A stretch of DNA of 64,000 nucleotides from Sternotherus odoratus (lineage: Eukaryota; Chordata; Testudines; Kinosternidae), in contig JAVMKO010000020.1 in the NCBI GenBank assembly GCA_032164245.1, positions 11,869,206-11,933,205 of the forward strand, given 5' to 3'. The translations under genes were made by a program, and so were the position numbers. A model generated the notes under the pieces. That model made no database searches. It was not told the origin of the DNA and saw only the letters and a program-made list of their open reading frames with translations. Positions 11,301 through 22,134 of this stretch are shown here, one piece after another (position 1 is the stretch's first letter; each line of letters opens with the position of its first letter).

Positions 11301-14300
11301 GAAAATAATAATAAATGACATTTCAAAAACATAGTTGCTCACGTTCCTGATCGGTGACCCTGTTAGGAAACTCCTGTAAAAATATCACAGGATTAAAGCA
11401 TGGAGGGGCTATAGAAATGCAGTGGGACTCTTTAGAAATTACTCGGAGCACCCATTGGGCTGATTCTCCACTGACAGAGCCGGGCGTTACTCCATTGAAG
11501 TCAGCCGGACGATACCGATTTAGAACAACTGAGTCCCTGACCCGTGGAGATTTTTGAATGAGAGTCGTTCTGTAGGTTCGTTAGCTATTCCAGAGCAAGG
11601 ACAGAATCCACTATTACATTTGGTGGGGCTCTCCCATAGGGGGAATTTTCATGCTTTCCATGGTTTTTTTAAAATAAGGCGGGTGGGGAAGGAGAGGGGC
11701 AGGACAACAACAGCTTAAAACCAGGCGTAGCTGCGTCAGTTTCCTCTCCAAGTTGCTCTGTCCCTGTGCCTCCTTGTTGACTTGCAACCATATCAGTGCA
11801 CCTCAGTCCTTGACCCGCAGCAGTCTGTATTCCCACACCCAGCGCTGCAGTCCCTCATCAGCAGTGCCCTAGCTATTCCCATTCAGGGATCCCCACACCG
11901 CTGTCCCCCGTGAAATCACCTACTCCGGTTCTGTGCCCCTTCTCGGTAGAGATTTCCTATCCACGTCCAGTGCAGAAATCCCCACCGTCACCAAAAGTAT
12001 CCCCACCCCTTTATTTCTGAGGTGAGACAGCCCTGGCTGTCGCCTCTCCGCGGGGAAGGACTAATGAGTTAGTTCACGGCGCCTCTGCCAGGAACCAGAA
12101 GAAATTGAATAGGAGCATGGGGGTTTCTTCCAGTACTAACCAAGCAAGGCCCCGAGCCCACAATCGGCTCTGCACAAGTGACCCCTTGCGCCCACGTGGA
12201 GCGTAGGTTCAAAGGCCCATTGCATGGATTCAATTGCAGGATCAGGGCCCAAGCTAAGATCAGCATCCTGAGCACCTTGGCATAATGGCTTCGATTTTCA
12301 AAGGAGCCTAAAGGAGCTGGGCATCTGGTTCCCATAAGGAATCTGATTCTGAGTTCCAAGCTGCCTGCTCTCCCTTGCAATCCTGCTTGGGCAGGAGCTT
12401 CTTCACGCTAGCATGGCCTGGTCTCTGACTGCCCCAACGAGACCGTGCCCAAGGTCTGATTTTATAACGATTCCTTGTCACCCTTCACTGCTGTCCCATT
12501 TTCCCTCTTTGTGCAAATACATCTTCAGCTACTGGGCGAGGCGGCAGGATCTCCTGAGCACGTGCATGGCCTCAGCTGCCCACGGTCGCTGCCAAGACAC
12601 GGTGCAACAGACATGTCTTGCACTGGCATCAAACCCACTGAGCTTGGTGCTAAGCCCGCTGCCAGCTTCGATAATAAGCAGCAGCCAGTGGGTGTGAATT
12701 CTCCCAGTGTTCATTGAAACAACATTAAGTGTGATGGACTCCCAGGCTATTAGAGTGGATGTAACATGTAATTCAGCCTGGTTATTCTTCAACTGAAGTG
12801 TCCCCCTTCACTAATGGCTGATCAGGACAGAACACATGTGCCTGCTTTGTGACTCCCCGACTCAATTCACTCGCTGCCTGCGATCAGAGGGATCCCAATG
12901 AATGTCGATGAATGAATGGGGACAATGAATTAGAGTGAATGAATGCCTTGTAATGGGGCCCTTCACCAGCGCCGAACGACTATTGAACACCAAAAGGACG
13001 GGCGTCTGCAAGGGCGGTGTTTGAATTCATTCCCATTAGCACAATTAAGGTGAAGATTACAGGGGGCGGGCAAGGGTCGGCGCTGCTGATGGGGCACTCA
13101 AAACGCTATCGCTGCCACTTCTGTGGAGGGCTGAAATTAGCAGGCTTCTAAGAACCTGCCTCCATCTGGGGAAGAGGAAAGAGGCCTGTGTTCTCCCTGA
13201 ACCTCCTCTGGAAACCAGCGGTGAAATTATAGGAGACTAATAGAAACCCTCCTCGCATGCCAAGGCTAAGTCTTCAGCTGGTATCAATCGGCCTAACTGT
13301 GCCAGGTGTGAAATCTCAGTCCCACTCCTAGAAGAAACATTGGGGGTTGGTCGGTGTCAGACAGTTCATCTCTTAATGGAAACCTAAGTCAAATGCCCTG
13401 GACAGAATATTTGTCCTTTTCACTATGACAAACTGGCAATATTTCATTGTGGGTCAGATTCTCAAAGCACCACTCAAAGCTCCATCTTTGTGCCGTTAGT
13501 GAGTGTCAGCTGGAACATAGGGAGTGTCACCTGGTGAGAGAGAGCACGAGAGAGCCTGGTCTGTGAGCTGCTGGGATCGCAGACTGACTGGCTTGTGTGC
13601 ACACAGCCCTGACCCCAACTGGGATCCTTACCTGCTTCTATAATAGGAAGGATGGTTAAGAATGAAGGAGAGAGAGTAGAGGGGAGCGGGAGAGACACAC
13701 CGAGGTGACGAGTGATAAACACAGAGAGGGAAGGCCGGAAAGAGGCTCTTTACTTGGATCAGCTTGTAAACCGAGGTAGAGAGAGTGTGTGAAAATTAGC
13801 AAGGAAGAGGTGACAAGCTGTATGGCTTCAAAGCAAGTCCACTTCAAGGAGCAGTGAAGAGATAAGACTGAATTCCTGCAGTCACCCAGAAAGAAGCCTG
13901 GAGGGGAGAGATTTGTCTCTCTGGAAGCGGGACAGGGTTGACATGACTGGATTTTGGAAAGGAATGTGGGACATGATTTATTTTTCTTTCTTTTCCTGCA
14001 AAGGCAGGAGTTGGTCTGTTCATGCCCTCCCTTCCTTTAGGTCCTATCGCCCGCTTTCATTTAACAGGGAGCCTGCAGCGCTCTCCCTGCCTGGGAAGAA
14101 ACCTGAAGCGATTACATCCATGTTACTTAGTATAAAAATGTATTTGTGCTTCCCTAGCCCTGAGGATGTCAAAGCGCTTTGCAAACATTAATCTAATGGA
14201 AGCGCAGAAAGATGCCCCAAGCTCACAGTTATTCAGTGTCAGAACTGGAGATAGGACTCATCAACCCTATGTGAAAAGCAGCCATGTTTGTCCCATGCTC

Positions 14301-14489
14301 ATGCTGCACTCCTCTTGTGATTGAATCCATGCAGATGTTGCACTTCTCGGTGCTTTGCTTTGAATTTTGCAGAGCATATGACCAAACATTGGAGTTTCTC
14401 CGGCTTCGGAATGAAACCGTCAGTCACGTCAAGATTCGCTCAACGTCTTTGAAATCTTAGCAAACCTGGCCTGAGTTTTAAGCTTGTGA

Positions 14490-14535
14490 TGATACTCAAA
14501 ACCAGGTAGTGTTTTCTCCCTGGTTTTGAGTGTCA
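14490..14535. repeat. Short strong hairpin
   Basis: TGATACTCAAAACCAGG and CCTGGTTTTGAGTGTCA pair over 17 positions with one G-T wobble, around a 12-base loop. Confidence 0.7.
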
Positions 14536-16949
14536 CAAGAGACACACCCAGGCCTAGTCCTGACTCCCAGACATGTGCTCTGACCACTCTACCTTACTCC
14601 ATTCCTTCTTTCCACCCGCCATGGGGAATTAGGGATTCTCTCTCAGTCCCTACGCAGTCATCTAGTCTGACTGAAATGGATGGTATTTTCTTTCCTACAA
14701 GCCCTAGCTATTGTTGCCATCCCCTCTGAAACTTTGTCGAGTGTGATAAACGGGAGAGTCACAGTCTGATGGGCCCGTGGGATTCCTCTCACAAGAAATT
14801 AGTTAGCATTCCACAAGCTGCCAATAAATAGGGATGAGCCCTGAAATGGCCAGCTGAGGTCTATATGTGCTACGTTCCCAATACAGTTCAGTAACACAGA
14901 GACACGAGCAGGGAGCATGTCAGGAACCTAATAACAAACCCCACATATGGCCCATTAACATTCTGCCTCAATTGATTTAGTTAAACGGGCCCTTGAAACC
15001 CCGTGAAGGGTCATCTAGCCAGACCCAACCAGAGCGACCTGCTTCTAAGCTCTGCCATTTAATCACCAGCTCACCCTGCTGCTCAGGCACACGCTCACAC
15101 AAAGCCCTGGGGCCAGGTGCATCCCTGGTGTAGGCGGGAACTGTCTCTAATGAAGTCAGTGGGGTTGCACCCCCGTTAGGCCAGCGCCGAATCTGCCCCC
15201 ACCCTGATCTCCATACCCTATGGCAAAGATATAATCTCTTTGTTCAGCCCAGCCCTGTTGTCATAGCCCCCGAGGCTGTGCCAGCCCAGACCCTATTTGC
15301 ATCACAATGCTCTGGCTCTCCTCATGGGTCCCTGCATTCTGTCCCCCAGAGCTGCTCGGACATGGAATGCATCGGTAATGAAGTCTGACCAAGGCTGGGC
15401 CCTGTTGTGTACTTACCCCCTCCCCCAGGGCACTCACAACCCAACCAGCAGATACAAAAGAGCAAGCCGGAGCCGCAAGGCTAATTTACCAGGAGATGGC
15501 AGGGCTGGGGGGGAGGCTCACGTCTTTTCTTTAAGTTTGTCCCCGTCAATTGGCAAGTGACAGGGTGAATTTTATTTTAATGTCATGGTGTTTAACCCCT
15601 TGAATCGGGCAAGGCCAGGGGCATGGAACGGAGAGGATTGAAATCTGCAGCACTCATAAAAGTTAATGACTCAAGGAGGGTGTAACACAATGGTGGGGCT
15701 GTGATAGTGGCTCCCATCCTGGCCATCACACATACAGACACCACACTTTCAGCATCTCTTACACACACACACCTTTCTTTTCCTGCTCTGAATTCTCTGC
15801 AGCCTGTCAGTGTGTAGGACTTTCATTTTATGTTAATGAAGCACAAGGAGTGCATCCTCCTCCATACATTTCAAATGTTAGTTTTTAAATGAAAAGGAGG
15901 AAAAAAACTTTCAGCGGTGCGTAGGAGGGATGAGAATTATTTAAATGTTTCTTGCCAAGCTGTCGGAAAGTCCCAGCAGCTCCCACACGTTCCTTACCCT
16001 CTCCCAGAGATGCACCAGAAATTGAGCGAGGAAAAGTGTTCCACAGCTTAAATGCAAAGCCCTGGAACCGGGACCCGCTGGTTCTTTTCTTAGCTCTGCC
16101 ACTGACTTCTGACACCAGACACAAGCCCCTAAAGGTGAAAGTGACCTCTTATTGTGGGTGTTTACGTGAAAGGTCTGGTTTTCAAGTGGCCACAGTTCAC
16201 CTGGCTCTGCAAAGGATTTAAAAATCAGGCCCAAGTCACCTCCAACTGTGCATTCAAAATCAGAGGCCATTTTTTGGAAAGTGTTGGCCCAAACATCTGC
16301 CCCGGTCCGCCTATCTTTTATAATAGGAATATGGAGAGGCTTCTTTTACTGATATGCATAAAGCACCTTGAAAATCTTGGCTCAAGGGTACCACAGAAAT
16401 TTTAGAGAGTAGCCAGTCCTTTTAGAGGATGGGTGTGTGTGTGTGTTTCAGCCAAAGCTTTCTCTCGTTCAGCATAGTGCCAGATTTGTGTGTGCGCACA
16501 CAAGCAGTGAATTTCTGCACCTATTCTCCTGTGCCCTCTGGCAAATTACCCTCTTCCACACATATTACCTTTCTTAATCAGTAAACTCTGAACGGGTCCA
16601 AAATTGATTGCCTTGATGTATCACAGCCAGGAGAGAAAAACTCCAGGGTTTAGCCCTTGGTTCTTACTTATTTCTGTTAATCCCCCCAAATAGATACACG
16701 CATTAAGAGTGAATATTCTGAGTTCTTGGGGGTTTTCTTCCTCTCTTGGGTTTATAAGGATCAAGAGTTTGAAATTGGAGTTTGAAACTTAGAAATCCAC
16801 TTCTCCTGGCTCATGACAATCCATGTGTGTGTGTGTGATATTTAATAAACTTAAAGTTAATTGGATTTTTCTCAACCTTTATATAATAATCCCTCTCCAT
16901 AGCTCTGGTAGACCTGGAACACAGTGTCTAATTCTCAGCACTTGAGATG

Positions 16950-17260
16950 TGCTAGACAGTCTGAAAATCGCTCAGAGAAGAATAGGAGTGATGAAGGGGT
17001 TGGGGAAAATGACAGAGAAGGAAAGTTAAAAGAGCTATATGTCTAGCTTGGATACACAGGGGCATGAAAAGGGCCTGCAGTGAACATGTAGGCTGGAGAG
17101 GAGTTATCTAGGGTGGTGCACGGAGGTTTAACTAGGAGTGAAAGGATACAACTAAGTATCGGAAAATGTAGGCGAAACAAACTGTATCAGGCTGTGGAAC
17201 AATCTCAGCTTAGAACATTTAAAAGCAGACTGGACAAAGCCCTTGAGAGGAGGCTGATGA
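16950..17260 (+). mobile_element. Decayed CR1-type LINE fragment
   Basis: Stretches such as GGCTGTGGAACAATCTCAG and CAGACTGGACAAAGCCCTTG match the pre-terminal part of CR1. Limits approximate. Confidence 0.45.
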
Positions 17261-18239
17261 ATTAGGTGAACAGCCAAGACTCACAGCAGCCTACGGTTAA
17301 CAGCCCTATGCGACGATCTAAAATGGGAGCCAACATCCTATGCCAAAGAATCTATCCAGAACTATTGTGCTCCATACACAGCAGCCTGCTGGGTGATCCA
17401 GAAGAGCACCTTCCCCAGCTGGGTGGGGAGGGACTGGGTTGAGTTTGACTCTGTTAGAAGCTGCACTTATGAAATGGACCCTGGATAACACAGTGCTTGA
17501 TATTATCCCAGGCAGAGAGGCCGTGGTGTCTTTCATACTTTGCCTGGGACGTCCCTGTCTGGACATCCCTTGCAGTGTTGTCACAGTTGCCTGTGCAGCA
17601 GTACCGTGCAATCCTCCACCCTATCCTTGCGTTCCCGTGAGGGGCGTGTGGGCATCTGCTTTGCACACAGCATGTCTTTTTGTCTTTGTGGGGAGCAGCA
17701 CTACTTTCATTCCTGTGCAAAGACGAGTCCATCCTGCAACGCCCAGGAAGACGTTCAATGCTGGGAGTCTGGCAGACGTGCACAGCCAGAGGGGCAAAGA
17801 CAGGTGACCCTAACACCCAGGGCGTGGAGAATAAAAGCTTTTAGCAAGCAGTGGGAAGCAGAATGGCTTCCGATCATTTGCCCTGCTAGGATGAGTCAGC
17901 CACCAGCTTCCCTTTCAGTCGTTTCTTCCCATGGAATCTGAGTTTAGTTCATTCTGATTATGCACTAATCCCTGCCCACCCGCAATCTGTGCCCCCCCCC
18001 TTCCCTCCACCCAAGCCTTGAATTATCTAGGGTACATCTTCGTTATACCCTTGCTGTGGGGAACCAAGTACCACAGTGGCTTTGAAGAGCTGTTTTTGTA
18101 CCAGAGGGAATTAGTATACAGCGCTGCATACCTCCAAACCGTAATAATACTAATAATAATACTTAGCACATAGATAATTCCTCTTGCCTTCCTAAGTGCT
18201 GCACAGACATTAAATGTAATTAAGCCTCACAACAGTCCT

Positions 18240-18380
18240 TTGAGGCAGGTTAAAAGAAGTACTGAAAAGTGGAGAGAGCTCAGGGCGCAAGGGGCTGACA
18301 GAGGAGGAGAGATTTAAAGAGCTGAATGTGTCTCACTTGGCAAAGCAGGACTGTGAAGAAGGCTGGATAGGCATTAGGGC
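18240..18380 (+). mobile_element. Decayed CR1-like fragment
   Basis: Contains AGGAGAGATTTAAAGAGCTG and GAAGAAGGCTGGATAGGCA, CR1-like but short. Confidence 0.35.
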
Positions 18381-19329
18381 TGATCAAATCCTGCACTTTC
18401 AGGGTTCATAGACATGGCAGCTCAGCCGGACCATGTTCTTCCCTCTTCTTAAGCTTTGTTACCCTGGGAACACAGTCTTTGCAAGTTACACTGCTCTGAT
18501 CCCTGTAAGGGGGCATGCTCCCCCACTCCTGTTTTCTCTCACTAATTACTGGCACCTCCTATTTGTAGGTATCTGCCTGGTGTTTATTTACAGTGCTCCT
18601 CTCTGCCTCTACCCCCTGTACAGTCCTAGTCCATCAGTAGCATTATGCAGCTGCACAACACCTTCACCTGAAAGAGGGGAGACCGCTCCACCTGGAGCAC
18701 CCCCTTCCTCTACAACCCACTCTGTCAGCCCACTCCTAGCCCCTCCTCCTTCCTCAAGCACTTCCTTCCTGCCTTCTTTTCTACCCTCCCAGTTAATGGC
18801 TTAATTAGCTCGTTAGCTCTCCTCAGCCTGGGCTGAGCTGGTCATTAGCGCGCCTTTCATCTGTCAGTAACCAGAACCAGCTGGTTCTCAGGATTGTGGC
18901 ACAGTCCCCAGTGGACACTTATTCCAAGACTTGGGTTCAGCTTGAATCCCTTCCCCAAGGGCAGAGCTTTGAGAAGCTGGGCTGGTAGAGCAAAGGTGCA
19001 GCTCTCCCACGGGCAGTTCAGCAGGGCTAACTCGACTTAACTTTTCAGGGTAGACAAGCCCACAGGCCGCAGGAACAGAAATCAGTGAGCTTCAGCTGCA
19101 GCAGGGGAAGCAAAGGTTAAATGGTCAGGTGAGCGTGCAAGCTGTGAGCAAGGGGAGGCTGCCCAAGGAGAGGGTGGAATATACCTTTTTTGGAGACACT
19201 CCAGCCTGAGGCTTATAGCATCCAGCTCTCTAGGAACCAGGCCACGAGATTCCATCGTTCCAGCTCCGGGGAATTCAGACGGCTTGTGGGAGGTTAGCAG
19301 AGCCTTCCTCAACACCAGGGAAAAGCCTT

Positions 19330-19548
19330 CCTGTATCTACACTGCAATAAAACAGCCACTGCTGGTCTCGGGCAGCATCCACAGGCTCGCGGGACTCAGG
19401 CTGCAGGGTTATAAAATCGCAGTCTAGATCTTCAGGCTCGGGTCGGAGCCCGAACACCTACCCTGCAATTTTACTGCCTCACGGTCCAAGCCCAAGCCAG
19501 CTGATGTGGGTCAGCCGCAGGTGCTTTATTGCAGTGTAGACATACCCT
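19330..19548. mobile_element. Palindromic-ended MITE
   Basis: Left arm GTATCTACACTGCAATAAA, right arm TTTATTGCAGTGTAGACATAC, an almost exact inverted pair. The interior is GC-rich and non-coding. Confidence 0.72.
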
Positions 19549-19679
19549 GTACGTCTCTTCCTCAGCTACTGCCCTTTCAGTCCCAGTCTGTTCTTTGTAA
19601 CGGGGATGGAGGGAATGCCAGCAGGCTACAAGCTAACAATGCCCTGACTACTCTGTGGCTTCCTCACCCTGCACACTGA

Positions 19680-19865
19680 CATACAGTTGCTTTTGTGCGC
19701 ACACAGGCACACACCTTTGCACTCAGTCTCCCCCGTGCGTTCTCACATGCACACTCGTGAACACCCATGGGCATGCCCCTGCACTCTCTCACACAGTGAC
19801 ACCCCCATGCACACACCTCCATTCACACAAATGAATGTGCGCACACGGACACCCGCACTCACATG
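19680..19865 (+). repeat. Degenerate CA-rich tract
   Basis: Irregular CACAC, CACTC and CACATG units over about 185 bases, reading like an old decayed microsatellite. Confidence 0.6.
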
Positions 19866-20549
19866 ATCTCAGACCATAATGGAAAACCGGCAAAGGGCTG
19901 GAGGGCAGCGGGACTTCAGCCTGGCTGCGTTAAGTGCCCTCAAGTGAACAAGATGAAAGGGCAGGCCTGCTGGGCTGTCAAGCTAATAGAGTGGCCCAGC
20001 AGGACACTGGTTGCTGAACAGTGGGTGATTCTGACGACTCTGGAAGTGCCCTATTTGTTCTCATCAATACAGTGTTTAAGGTGAGAGAGAGAGTGTTTGT
20101 GTGTAAGTGTGCGTAAAAGCAGCAGAAGAGAGAAGAGCAGTTGCTTGTGGAGGAAACATGTCCATGCTGCTGATCCTGATGAGCAGGGGGAATGAAAGAA
20201 AAGGACGAGGGAGCACAGAGATTTGAGAGCCTGGACTAAAAGAGGCTAGATGAGGGCAGAGTGGTATTTTCGCTACCCCTTTTGAGGCAGGGGATGAGTG
20301 CATGCAATGGCATAAGGAATATTTCAGGGGAAGAGGCAGATGCGGGGGCTACCTACAAGGAACTTCCTTAAATCAGACAAGAATCTGATGGTTGGAAGGT
20401 TGTCCGTTGCTGGTTCCAAGAGAGGAAACCCCACATCTGAGCCAGCAGCCTGTATTTTAATTTAAACCGATTCTTGCTGCAGCATCCTCTGCTAGTTCCA
20501 CATCCTCATGCACCCGGCAGAGGGAGTAGCTCCGCTGTGGCTCACACGC

Positions 20550-20924
20550 AGAGCTGTGCAAAGATCAGATTGCTCAGTTTGCTGGAAATTCTGAAGTTGT
20601 TGTGTTTGTTTTTTTTAAACGGGCCCAGGGCAAACAACATGGGTTTTCAATTGTGAGCTTTATAAAGGCTTGATTAGTGTTGGTTTAAAAAAATAAAATG
20701 TAAAGAAATGTTGAAACAAGAAGTCGGGCTAAACAAAAACATTTTGATTTGAAACCAGGTCAGAACAGAACCGTTAGCCTCTCGGAATTTTTTGTTCTGG
20801 GTTTTTCCCCCCTTGACCAAAACAATTTGGCAAATGGGATGTGAATTTACAAAGTGGTTCGAGCGGACTCAAAACTGTTTGTCACACACACTAAATATTT
20901 GGGTTAAAAATTTTGCTGAGCTCT
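20550..20924. mobile_element. AT-rich MITE of the same type
   Basis: AGAGCTGTGCAAAGATCAG at the left and AAAATTTTGCTGAGCTCT at the right, with a similar AT-rich interior. Confidence 0.55.
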
Positions 20925-21261
20925 GCTCACTCAGACTGGGGTCCAAACAGATGCCCGGGATGTAGGTAAGTGACCTCTTGTAAGTGCTGGGTGAGAGACT
21001 CCTTCCCTCGTCCATTCTGGCAAACAGAGGCTGCAAGTCACTAAGGAAAGGCCTTGCCCACATGTGCGACTAGCCCAGCACCAGCCACCAGTGGTGGGCA
21101 CTCAGTGCAGCTGCAGAAGTACTTGCCCCTTCCGACCCCTGGAGCAAGCCAAAGTTTTCCCCGGCTAAGTTAATTGGGGTGGCCCTGGCCTGTACCAGCT
21201 GCCGAATCAGAACAAGGCCTTAGACTGCATTCTGAACACTCCGGAAGGGAGCCTGGCTCTA

Positions 21262-21263
<2 letters not shown>

Positions 21264-21296
<33 letters not shown>
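21264..21296 (+). repeat. (CA)n microsatellite
   Basis: 33 bases of uninterrupted CA, about 350 bases upstream of the LZTS1 5' UTR exon. Confidence 0.95.
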
Positions 21297-21299
<3 letters not shown>

Positions 21300-21473
21300 T
21301 AAGAGCCTGGACCTGGAGAAGGGGAGAGAGGGACCTGTGGTCTTTGACCCAAACAATCCTTGGCCCCCCTGCCGAGCCTGGCACTGGGAAAAGGGAGGGA
21401 GGCAGTCTTTGTCCTGTGGACACTTGTCCATCAGAAACTGGAATTGGACTCAGCCAATTCACTCTTAGACTCT

Positions 21474-21560
21474 TAGATTCAGAGACTTTAAGGCCAGAAG
21501 GAACCATTATGATAGTCTAACCTCACCTCCCGCACAGCCCAGACCAGAGAACTCCCCCTC
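21474..21560 (-). mobile_element. Short copy of the CR1-type repeat
   Basis: AGATTCAGAGACTTTAAGGC to CCGCACAGCCCAGACC, just upstream of the LZTS1 5' UTR exon. Confidence 0.5.
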
Positions 21561-21643
21561 CCACGCGTGACCGCTGCAACCCCCAGCGGAGAGATCTGAA
21601 ATGGAGCCATGCGCTTGAATTGCTCTGTTCTATCCTTCCGCAG

Positions 21644-22134
21644 GTTTGCCAGTCCCGGGCACAGTGAGATCTTGGCTATGACCTCAGCACAACTTGTCTC
21701 CACCTTTAGCTGGGACGCCTCCGTAGAAGACGCTCCTGGAGTCTCCTCTCTCCTCTATATGCCATCAGCCCGGGAGCATCATGGGGAGCGTCAGTAGCCT
21801 GATCTCCGGCCACAGCTTCCACAGCAAGCACTGCCGGGCCTCCCAGTACAAGCTCCGCAAGTCGTCCCACCTGAAGAAGCTGAACAGATATTCAGATGGG
21901 CTGCTGAGGTTTGGCTTCTCCCAGGACTCCAGCCACAACAAGTCCAGCTCCAAAGGCAACAAGAATGAGGACTTCTTTTACATCAAGGTCAGCCAGAAAG
22001 CCCCCGGCTCCCACCGGTCGGATTACACGTCACTCTCCAGCGGGGACCTTGGCAGCCAGGCCGGGGCGACGGGCATGGACTTTGGCACACCCACTCCCCA
22101 GAAACTGATGCCGTTTTCCAATCAGCTGGAACTG
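21644..22134 (+). CDS. LZTS1: LZTS1 first coding exon (5' UTR 21644-21780, coding 21781-22134)
   Basis: A polypyrimidine tract ending CCTTCCGCAG (AG at 21642-21643) marks the acceptor, so at least one non-coding exon lies upstream. Coding begins at 21781 and covers residues 1-118, ending NQLEL. The donor is GTTAGT at 22135, phase 0. Reading on in frame past the donor reaches a stop at 22219-22221, so splicing is required. Confidence 0.93.
21678..21797 (+). promoter_or_regulatory. Upstream ORF overlapping the LZTS1 start codon
   Basis: An ATG at 21678, 34 bases into the 5' UTR exon, opens a 39-codon frame that ends at TAG 21795-21797. That is 15 bases past the LZTS1 ATG and in another frame. 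A second ATG at 21759 is in the same upstream frame. Such an overlapping frame could reduce initiation at the main start; this is inference from position only. Confidence 0.5.

Larger units (their letters stand above)
8311..19329. other. Long non-coding stretch upstream of LZTS1
   Basis: Contains scattered decayed repeats (CR1-like near 16950 and 18240, ATGAATG tandem near 12900, GT runs near 16433 and 16824) and the hairpin at 14490. 12950-13160 looks like unique sequence with TTCCCATTAGCACAATTAAG, a candidate conserved non-coding element. Upstream non-coding exons of LZTS1 may lie here but cannot be placed. Confidence 0.45.

Noticed and set aside
17439..17941. Overlapping plus and minus open frames of 120-133 codons
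   Set aside because: Three frames are open at once, no domain is visible and no flanking exons fit; a stop-poor stretch by composition.
21170..21507. Minus-strand frames containing long Cys-Val runs
   Set aside because: These are translations of the CA microsatellite.
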